From a virus: a DNA stretch of 24,946 nucleotides. Positions 19,180 to 24,946 of this stretch are shown here, one piece after another. The DNA lies in IMG/VR virus record IMGVR_UViG_3300030060_004363, positions 1 through 24,946 of that record; one strand, written 5' to 3'. Numbering within the stretch: the first letter of the stretch is position 1; each line of letters begins with the position of its first letter. The translations under genes and the position numbers were made by a program. The notes beneath the pieces were generated by a model. That model made no database searches, was not told where the DNA came from, and saw only the letters and a list, made by a program, of their open reading frames with translations.

Positions 19180-21344
19180 TATTGCCTCCCATCTGCACGA
19201 GAATCGATACGAGGGCTACCCAGCTTCCATTTTGTCCCGACTGATGTACTTTCCACCCTCAATGCAAACGCCCTGCCCCTAGACCTTAGATGCAAATGTT
19301 CTGTAAATGTCTCTACATCACCAGATACAGAGCCAATAGCTGTGCCGGAGTCTGTGTTGTCGAATGTGGCACCGGGGAACCTTCTGGACTTTATAGTAAA
19401 CACTGCTTGTGGACTGCTCAAATTTGTAGACCCTATGAACGAAAGGTCAGGAATTACCCGTCTTATATAAGTGAACCTGTCTCCATCACCGATGTCCATA
19501 CCAGCGGACTCAATGAAAGATGTCATCGCAGAGCCATCATCATCAAAACCAATCTCGTGATTGAAGATGTACTGGCCCCCCGCAGCCATGGGGTTGGACC
19601 TCGTACCTCTATCTATCCAAGCAGTTCTGGATAATGTTCCAAAATACCAAATCTGCTCTGAATAGTTATAAATCACATATCTGTCATTGTCTGTGGCATT
19701 AGCAGAGGGATAAAACCAGAATATCTCGCTGAACTCTGAATTTATACCCGATGTAACTTTGTCGGATTGTGACTTATTAAAGTTTCCAAAGACCTTTTCT
19801 TTTACAGTGCATGGAAGTTGTTCGGTGCGACCTGAGTATACATAGAAGTTATCTATACCCATCCAATACACAACATCCTCTGTCGATACAGCTGAGTTTG
19901 GCCCCATGATTGTAATGTTAGATGCAAGCTGTGACAGACCAAAAGTAAACGGGGGTCCGATAAATTGCATGGAGAACAGGGCAGTATCAGTCCAAACGAG
20001 TATTTCCCGCTTTGTCTCAACCGCTTGAACAAAGGTAGATCCAGCGCCAAGACGCAAATCGCCAGCGGTATTAACGGATGTTGGGAAAAAATCGATGGGA
20101 TTTTCTTGACTAGAAAATCGTATCAGCAGGGGGTCTTGCACACCGTCTCCCTGCGTGGCACTAGATGTTGCGCCCAAACCATCTGCCCCGAACACAATAA
20201 CGTGCCTGTCTTGATCAGATACAAGCACTTGCTTTGCCTTCTGTGGGACACTTGTTTTTGTGCCTGCGCGTCTCGACAACTCAATCGCACGAGAGGATAG
20301 ATTGTTTGTACGATCCCAATAGTAAATGTTGCTGTCTCTTGCATTTATCAACAAGTCTTCGCCAAAGTTATCGTGTGACCACAGACGAATTTGTGTAGTG
20401 GTTGTTAGGCCACCTGCTGCTGCATCGCCCCAGCCAGAGTAGTCATTAGATGCACTTGCATTGCCCTCAATCAAGGTTACGGTAGCGCCATTAGCATGAG
20501 TGGATGCCTCTGTCCCTGACTGAGCGCGTGTTACTGTGAGATCGTTAGTGGCTACGTTCGTTACTTTCAGTATTTCATTGTCGATCAGTATCAAATCATT
20601 GGTGGCAATGCCTGTGCCGCTGGTCACAGTAAGTGTTGTGTCAGAGGCAGAGAATGTGCCGCCCTCGTTAATCGTAGTTTCAAGAGCGCCTGCCGCCACG
20701 CCGCCGTATAGACCTGCACCCCAACCTGTGCCGCCAACCGTCGAATCCAAACCGACATTAATTTGATATACACCTACAACGCTAGAGCCACCATTGTTTG
20801 TGTCGCTAGAATTAGCTGCCACACTAGAAGTAATCGTATAACTATTGGCGTTGATGATGCTGACGATCTGATGTTCTGCATTCAAGATTGTGGCAGTGAT
20901 TAATCCACCCAGAGATGCCGCGCCAGAAAACGTAACAAAGTCGCCCTCAACAGCACCATGTGATGTATCCGTGACAGTGATTGTAGTGCTGCCGTTGGTG
21001 GCGGCAAAAGTTACATCACCAGATCCTGTTTGCAGAACATCTGGAGAACTAGGATCGGGCGGCCTTAGCGGTGTGATATCATTAAATCCGCCACCCTCTT
21101 CGATATAGTATTTTAAATGTGTACCGACACCGAGATAGTTTGAGCCATCCAGCGCGATCCAATTATGCAGCGCCCGTGCAGAACCAAGATAAGTGGAGGA
21201 TGTTAACTTCTCCCATCCGCCCAGCTTTTCTGGATAACCCATACGAAATCGTATTTTATCGCAGTCGCGCCATCCACCTTCGTTAGAATACGAGGTAATA
21301 TCTCTATTTATGCCGGGGCGAAATTGTAACTTTGTAAGCGGCAT
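19179..21344 (-). CDS. stabilisation/tail structural protein, P22 gp10-like (721 aa)
   Basis: The N-terminus LQFRPGINRDITSYSNEGGW then RDCDKIRFRMGYPEKLGGWE is a widespread phage signature for head-tail stabilisation proteins of the P22 gp10 type, which close the portal channel and carry the tail. Residues ~105-310 appear to be inserted beta domains: one with GDFVTFSGAASLGG, a second with NDLILIDNEILKVTN and VTRAQSGTEASTHANGA. The C-terminal half (FSMQFIGPPFTFGLSQL, VYWMGIDNFYVYSGR, IWYFGTLSRTAWIDRG) has repeating aromatic strands that fit a beta-propeller. AGGTG precedes the ATG. Placement next to fibre genes supports a tail role. The exact label, gp10-like or tail tubular, is not certain. 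Confidence 0.7.
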   Translation of the reverse strand: MPLTKLQFRPGINRDITSYSNEGGWRDCDKIRFRMGYPEKLGGWEKLTSSTYLGSARALHNWIALDGSNYLGVGTHLKYYIEEGGGFNDITPLRPPDPSSPDVLQTGSGDVTFAATNGSTTITVTDTSHGAVEGDFVTFSGAASLGGLITATILNAEHQIVSIINANSYTITSSVAANSSDTNNGGSSVVGVYQINVGLDSTVGGTGWGAGLYGGVAAGALETTINEGGTFSASDTTLTVTSGTGIATNDLILIDNEILKVTNVATNDLTVTRAQSGTEASTHANGATVTLIEGNASASNDYSGWGDAAAGGLTTTTQIRLWSHDNFGEDLLINARDSNIYYWDRTNNLSSRAIELSRRAGTKTSVPQKAKQVLVSDQDRHVIVFGADGLGATSSATQGDGVQDPLLIRFSSQENPIDFFPTSVNTAGDLRLGAGSTFVQAVETKREILVWTDTALFSMQFIGPPFTFGLSQLASNITIMGPNSAVSTEDVVYWMGIDNFYVYSGRTEQLPCTVKEKVFGNFNKSQSDKVTSGINSEFSEIFWFYPSANATDNDRYVIYNYSEQIWYFGTLSRTAWIDRGTRSNPMAAGGQYIFNHEIGFDDDGSAMTSFIESAGMDIGDGDRFTYIRRVIPDLSFIGSTNLSSPQAVFTIKSRRFPGATFDNTDSGTAIGSVSGDVETFTEHLHLRSRGRAFALRVESTSVGTKWKLGSPRIDSRADGRQ

Positions 21345-21351
21345 ATCGCAC

Positions 21352-22779
21352 CTACGTTTTAATCATGTAGTTTAAGACTATTGTAGGCTGCACATTGTTG
21401 TGTGCGCTGCCGCTGCCTGTTGAGCCGGATGTGCCAGAAACATCCAATGTGACCGTCGTAAAAGCATCTCCGTTAGTCGACCCAAGATTTCGACCTGACT
21501 GGTTTTCGCCGCTAGAAGTTCTTTGTGTTGTGTTAGCGACATAAGACCCATCACTATGAGTGTGCGCAGCAAGCTGCGCGGTGGTTAGAGTGTGTGTTTC
21601 GGAACCGCCTGTCGCACCGAGGGTGTCACCATTAAGGCCACCAGTCTGGTTGGTCAGTCTGTCGGCACTTGTGACGCTCTCGGCGTTCATATCGTCTTTA
21701 CCAGCCACCACGCGGCCACGAAGGTCGGGAAGATTGAATGTGCTAGAGCCGTCTCCCGTTCCATAAATTGTGCCGATTGCAGCGAACAGTGTCGCATAAG
21801 TGCTTCGACTGACAGCCTGACCGGCGCACAATAAGAACCCAGAAGGGAGGTTTGTGTGAGCGCGCGCAGTCGGGAAAACAGTTCCTGCTGGGACAGCTGA
21901 AGATATGTCATCAGAAAGAGCCACGGTCCCAGATGCGTCGGGGAATGTAATCGTGCGGTCAGCAGTAGGATCGGTTACAGCAAACGTAGTTTCGTGATCA
22001 TCAGCGGTAGCACCTTCAAAAACTATACTGCCGCCGTTGACCGTAAAGTTTCCAGAGACGATAAACTGTCCAGTGCCGTTGGGCGTAACGGTGATATCCC
22101 CATTTGCACCATCGGCAATAACAACCGTGCCAGAGTTTGTACCGCTGTTGGTACTAAGAGTAAGGTCGCCTGTGCCGTTGGTGGTGATGGCCGCATCCGC
22201 GTCCGCGTCTCCTACACGAAGAGTGTCCGCGTCCACCTGAACGTCACCTGTTCCATTGGGCGCAAGGACGATGTTACCGTTGGAAGTTGTTACAATGCTT
22301 TTGCCGTTGACATCTAAGTTGTCACCCAGCTTTGCGCCCACATTGACTTTTGTTACGATAGAGTTTGACCCGGTGCCGTTGGCAAAAATAAAAGCTGTTT
22401 CTCCATTAATAAGTGAAACTTCTCCGTCGTTCGATGAGCTTGCACCTCCACCATCTCCATCACCCTGTTGAAAAGTAATTGTTTGGCCGGTGCTGTTTTG
22501 TACAAGATAAAATTTATCTTGATCATTAGGCGTTATGGTGAGTGTGGCGGGGCCACCCAAACTATCGTTGGTGAGCAGTAAAACTTTGTGACCACCGTTT
22601 GATACTGCACCATCAGTAGTTGTAAGATTTGCGCTTGCTGAAACAGGTAGACTTAAAACCCCGTTAACTGCTGCATCAATGATATCGAAATTGGTGTTGG
22701 TTGTTGTACCCCAAGTACCTGCTTGTTCGCCAGAGCCGGGCTTCTCTATGCCAAGATTGTCCGTATATGTAGAAGCCAT
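21352..22779 (-). CDS. tail fibre with phage tail-collar domain (475 aa)
   Basis: The first ~30 residues (NLGIEKPGSGEQAGTWGTTT) form the usual attachment end of podovirus fibres. The middle is a series of beta units with NGTGD motifs (about 175-240) and then ETTFAVTDPTADRTITFPDA (263-282), a common shaft motif. Residues 296-360 are the Collar domain (PAGTVFPTARAH..., FLLCAGQAVSRSTYATLFAA, FNLPDLRGRVVAG). The end has AAHTH (H406, H408) and HNNVQPTIVLNYMIKT, the T4 gp12-like tip where histidines can bind a metal. It should contact the host surface. The ATG follows directly after the previous stop (TAAATG). Confidence 0.85.
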   Translation of the reverse strand: MASTYTDNLGIEKPGSGEQAGTWGTTTNTNFDIIDAAVNGVLSLPVSASANLTTTDGAVSNGGHKVLLLTNDSLGGPATLTITPNDQDKFYLVQNSTGQTITFQQGDGDGGGASSSNDGEVSLINGETAFIFANGTGSNSIVTKVNVGAKLGDNLDVNGKSIVTTSNGNIVLAPNGTGDVQVDADTLRVGDADADAAITTNGTGDLTLSTNSGTNSGTVVIADGANGDITVTPNGTGQFIVSGNFTVNGGSIVFEGATADDHETTFAVTDPTADRTITFPDASGTVALSDDISSAVPAGTVFPTARAHTNLPSGFLLCAGQAVSRSTYATLFAAIGTIYGTGDGSSTFNLPDLRGRVVAGKDDMNAESVTSADRLTNQTGGLNGDTLGATGGSETHTLTTAQLAAHTHSDGSYVANTTQRTSSGENQSGRNLGSTNGDAFTTVTLDVSGTSGSTGSGSAHNNVQPTIVLNYMIKT

Positions 22780-23802
22780 TTAGTTCACCGTTTCTGTCCA
22801 AGTCTGTGAGTTAGTGTTTGCATTTACGTCTGTCCAAGTGTCGCCCGTGTGCGTAATATCAGACCACGTTTCAGCAGTTTCTCCGGCGTTGATTTCCACA
22901 AATTTTAATTCACCGTTTGTAGATTGTACCACCAAGAACACAATATCTGAAGCCCCAGCCCTTATCAGCCCCCCAAGAGTGTCTTGTGTAAATCCGAACT
23001 CTTGGTCAGACGAGGCTGCTTGTATCCTAGTGCCTATGCCAGTTTGTTCAAATAGAGCGGCAATATCTGCTTCAGCAACCCGTATACGAGTGCCTTGACT
23101 GGTTTGCGTTGCGCTAAATTCTTGTGTCGAAGCCCCGGAGATAACACGAACAGCAGCACTGCTTTGCGTGAAGTTGGAGGATACCGTAGACGTTCCAACA
23201 AGGATGCCAACGCCGACATTTACCGCCGATGACGTACCACTCAGATCCGCGCCGGTAACTAGTATTGCGACAGCGTTGCTAGTCTGCTCAAACAACGCCG
23301 ACAAAGTAGCGGAGTCATTTTGTATGCGGGTGCCAACTCCGGTTTGTTCAAACAATGCCGACAATGTGGCTGAATCTACTAAAGTAGCAGCGCCCGTAGA
23401 GGTTTGAGTAAAGTTAGCAGACTGCGTAGCCGTCGCTGTCTGTATACGAGTGCCAGTTGAAGTTTTGACGAAAATAGACGACTGCGTTGACTCGCCTAGT
23501 CGTAACCGCGTACCTGATGACGTTTTAATAAAGTTAACTTGCTGTGAGGATGTCCCAGTAAACAAGCCGATAGCGGCAGCAGACTCTGTAAAGTTGGATG
23601 ATATGGAAGAAGTGCCTACAAGGATGCCTACGCCTACGTTCACCGCACTGGCGGTGCCAACCATCTCGGATGTGCCAGAGCCTATGAAGACTGCGTTACT
23701 TGTTTGCGTAAAATTACTTGAAAGAGAAGCTGTGGCAGCTTTCGGCGCAAGGCCATACTGGAAGCCAAACGGCTCCTCTGAAAAACTGCCTGCGGCAAAC
23801 AT
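22780..23802 (-). CDS. 20-residue-repeat fibre or tail protein (340 aa)
   Basis: From residue 31 to 310 the protein is a chain of fourteen 20-residue repeats in strict register. Most units start FxQTS and continue with GTRI, followed by a Ser/Thr/Ala strand (for example FEQTGVGTRIQNDSATLSAL). Units 2 and 9 (51-70 and 191-210) are instead a variant with SAVNVGVGILVGTS. A short end (311-340) has three Trp motifs, ETWSDI, DTWTDV and QTWTET. Regular 20-residue strands fit a beta-solenoid shaft, but no fold is identified. It starts in a TAATG overlap with the 62-aa gene and lies between two fibre genes. Role as fibre shaft or adhesin is inferred. Confidence 0.7.
   Translation of the reverse strand: MFAAGSFSEEPFGFQYGLAPKAATASLSSNFTQTSNAVFIGSGTSEMVGTASAVNVGVGILVGTSSISSNFTESAAAIGLFTGTSSQQVNFIKTSSGTRLRLGESTQSSIFVKTSTGTRIQTATATQSANFTQTSTGAATLVDSATLSALFEQTGVGTRIQNDSATLSALFEQTSNAVAILVTGADLSGTSSAVNVGVGILVGTSTVSSNFTQSSAAVRVISGASTQEFSATQTSQGTRIRVAEADIAALFEQTGIGTRIQAASSDQEFGFTQDTLGGLIRAGASDIVFLVVQSTNGELKFVEINAGETAETWSDITHTGDTWTDVNANTNSQTWTETVN
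22873..23292 (-). repeat. super-repeat copy 2 (seven 20-aa units)
   Basis: Residues 171-310 of the 340-aa protein. Unit order is NAV-type, SAVNVGVGI-type, SSAAV-type, two GTRI-type and two degenerate units, the same order as residues 31-170. DNA identity to copy 1 is visibly lower than protein similarity. Confidence 0.6.
23293..23712 (-). repeat. super-repeat copy 1 (seven 20-aa units)
   Basis: Residues 31-170 of the 340-aa protein, 420 bases immediately abutting copy 2. The special SAVNVGVGILVGTS unit occurs second in each copy, exactly 140 residues apart, and the NAV and GTRI units also line up, indicating a duplicated seven-unit block. Confidence 0.6.
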
Positions 23803-23990
23803 TAGTCAGCGTCCGCAATGGTCAGGTCACCGGCTGCGACCTGTCGCATGATTTCGTCATAGTGGCGGTTTCCCGGAGCGAGGGGTACAAACACTTCTTC
23901 ACCATCAACGGTGCATTTAATCCCCGCATTTTCACTTGAAAGGTTCACGAAATATTGTGCGCTTGTAATATTCATCTCACCCATATTCAC
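23802..23990 (-). CDS. small protein between fibre genes (62 aa)
   Basis: A 62-residue acidic protein with ITSAQYFVNLSSENAGIKCT then EEVFVPLAPGNRHYDEIMRQ and a tail of Ala/Asp. The NRHYDEI motif recurs in small proteins next to phage tail genes; function is unknown. The frame opens with a GTG at 23990 in a GTGA overlap with the upstream stop; ATGs at 23984 and 23975 are alternatives, and the last gives the simplest N-terminus (MNITSAQY). It could be a fibre chaperone or tail assembly accessory, from location alone. Confidence 0.6.
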   Translation of the reverse strand: MNMGEMNITSAQYFVNLSSENAGIKCTVDGEEVFVPLAPGNRHYDEIMRQVAAGDLTIADAD

Positions 23991-24946
23991 AATTCCGCAT
24001 CCATGCTCAAAGTTCCGTCTGCGCCGTTATTGAATATAACCATACCTCTACCTGCTGCTGAACTGCCGGTGGCAAAAGTAGCATCAAATTCTACAGAATG
24101 TGGTTCTGTATAGGTGGTTCCAAGAGATGTTATTGTCCCAACAGCCGAGCCGTCATACCAATTAAGAGTTCCACTAAACGCTATTGATGGCGCAACTCTC
24201 ATAGTCACAGGCAACATAAACGCCATTCTATCCGTACTGCCACCGGACGTTGCCCCCCTCGCAGGAGGTTCATTATAAGTCTGAAAATACCTCTTACACT
24301 TCTGCAACTCATCCGCAAACGACCGATGCTCGAACGGCGTGGCTACCTCGCCAAGCTCCATCTGCACTCCTGTCAGGAAAAACGTGCGGCTGGTGCTGTC
24401 AAAAATAGAGGTGGTGCCACTGCCCACCTGTTCATTATTTACAGCAGTATCCCACGTTGTCTGTAACGTACCGCCAGTGTAGTTCGAGCCAGCGTGTAAA
24501 TAAAAACGAAGCGCTAGGCTTTCAGCATTGTCATCATCTAGTGCGCTGCCGCCCGTGTCTCCGGGAAACGTAACAGATACCCTGTTCCACGATGTCGTCA
24601 CAGAAAATTGCGCGCCAATCTGACGGCTGTTGTCACTGTCGTAAATACCTACGACATATGTGGCTGATGCGTTGCCCTTCACATAAAACGACACAGTAAT
24701 TGCTTGTGCATCACTGGTGCCCTTTTTCATACGTTGGAGGTTTTGCCCTTCTAATCTTTGCTCAATGAAAAACCTTTCACTGGCTGCAATAGATGTGTCG
24801 GCTGTGGTGCAAGCCAGCTTCAAAGAATTAGGGATGCCGCTGGGGCCGTCAGACTCCTGTGTGACAGTGAACCTGCCAGCAGAGTTGCCGTTTGTGTTTA
24901 GGTGAAAGCGGTCAACAAGAAACAAGTCAGATGCACCCTGACCAGT
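23987..24946 (-). CDS. tail fibre / receptor-binding protein, C-terminal part (cut by the window edge)
   Basis: The frame is open to the right edge (TGQGASDLFLVDRFHLNTNG), so the visible ~319 residues lack the N-terminus; an internal TTG at 24925 is not a true start. The middle (ITVSFYVKGNASATYVVGIY then WNRVSVTFPGDTGG and LALRFYLHAGSNYTGG) is a jelly-roll, carbohydrate-binding-like module. It is followed by FFLTGVQMELGEVATPFEHR and ADELQKCKRYFQTYN, a motif common near the end of marine phage tail proteins. The C-terminus is a last beta domain. It most likely binds a host glycan or surface structure. It ends in an overlap with the 62-aa gene. Confidence 0.75.
   Translation of the reverse strand, partial: TGQGASDLFLVDRFHLNTNGNSAGRFTVTQESDGPSGIPNSLKLACTTADTSIAASERFFIEQRLEGQNLQRMKKGTSDAQAITVSFYVKGNASATYVVGIYDSDNSRQIGAQFSVTTSWNRVSVTFPGDTGGSALDDDNAESLALRFYLHAGSNYTGGTLQTTWDTAVNNEQVGSGTTSIFDSTSRTFFLTGVQMELGEVATPFEHRSFADELQKCKRYFQTYNEPPARGATSGGSTDRMAFMLPVTMRVAPSIAFSGTLNWYDGSAVGTITSLGTTYTEPHSVEFDATFATGSSAAGRGMVIFNNGADGTLSMDAEL

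Noticed and set aside
20305-20322. TTTGTAC half-site in the 721-aa gene
   Set aside because: Only the left arm is present; the right arm matches two of seven bases. Similar lone half-sites occur at 22136 and 23885.
22780-23802. CRISPR-like spacing of the 60-bp repeats
   Set aside because: They are coding repeats in strict frame with no invariant repeat/spacer structure.
1-24946. tRNA genes, CRISPR array, integrase/attachment site or insertion sequence
   Set aside because: None could be recognised by eye: no cloverleaf-like segment, no spaced direct repeats outside coding repeats, no recombinase-type protein. A tRNAscan run would settle the tRNA point.

Overview
The window is a stretch of a tailed-phage genome. 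It is densely packed: genes overlap by 1-8 bases or touch, and almost every gene is phage-type. No rRNA, tRNA, integrase, insertion sequence or CRISPR array was seen. Virion genes resemble those of short-tailed marine phages: a T7-like cassette of internal virion (ejection) proteins, a GTA-type three-TM holin, a P22 gp10-like stabilisation protein and collar-type fibres. A podovirus of a marine alphaproteobacterium, in the neighbourhood of the HMO-2011-type and roseophage groups, is my best guess. That is inference from protein style, not a database result.

Layout. (1) 1-693, leftward: the 5' end of a DNA primase/helicase cut by the left window edge (from 149), an AT-rich regulatory stretch (150-294), then a RusA-like Holliday-junction resolvase (301-693). 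(2) 738-4511, rightward early/recombination operon: PD-(D/E)XK exonuclease, DUF1071 annealing-type recombinase, a small protein with an SSB-like acidic tip, an HNH nuclease, two unknowns and a 37-codon Cys-rich micro-ORF, an AlpA-like HTH protein, a basic protein and a zinc-ribbon protein. (3) 4513-24946, leftward late genes, read from the right edge: a truncated fibre gene, a small protein, a repeat protein, a collar fibre, a 721-aa stabilisation-like protein, a small beta protein, the lysis block (EF-hand membrane protein, holin, unknown, T4-type lysozyme), then five probable internal virion genes ending in a giant 2577-codon gene.

How they fit. The exonuclease, annealing protein and SSB-like protein form a recombination set, and RusA would resolve its products. 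The late block builds the tail tip, lyses the cell and supplies proteins likely injected with the DNA. The giant protein looks like a 'polyvalent' protein: it carries a zinc metallopeptidase motif, an unassigned domain with HDYFGH and ETRGQNSW motifs, an ADP-ribosyltransferase-like domain, a possible BECR-fold nuclease and an LPD38-like region.

The most striking non-coding signal is an 18-bp palindrome, TTTGTACNNNNGTACAAA. It occurs three times perfectly and several times with 1-3 mismatches, always with a 4-base spacer, both at gene junctions and inside genes. It looks like a phage-wide operator. A second structural surprise is a 340-aa protein built of fourteen 20-residue repeats arranged as two copies of a seven-unit super-repeat.
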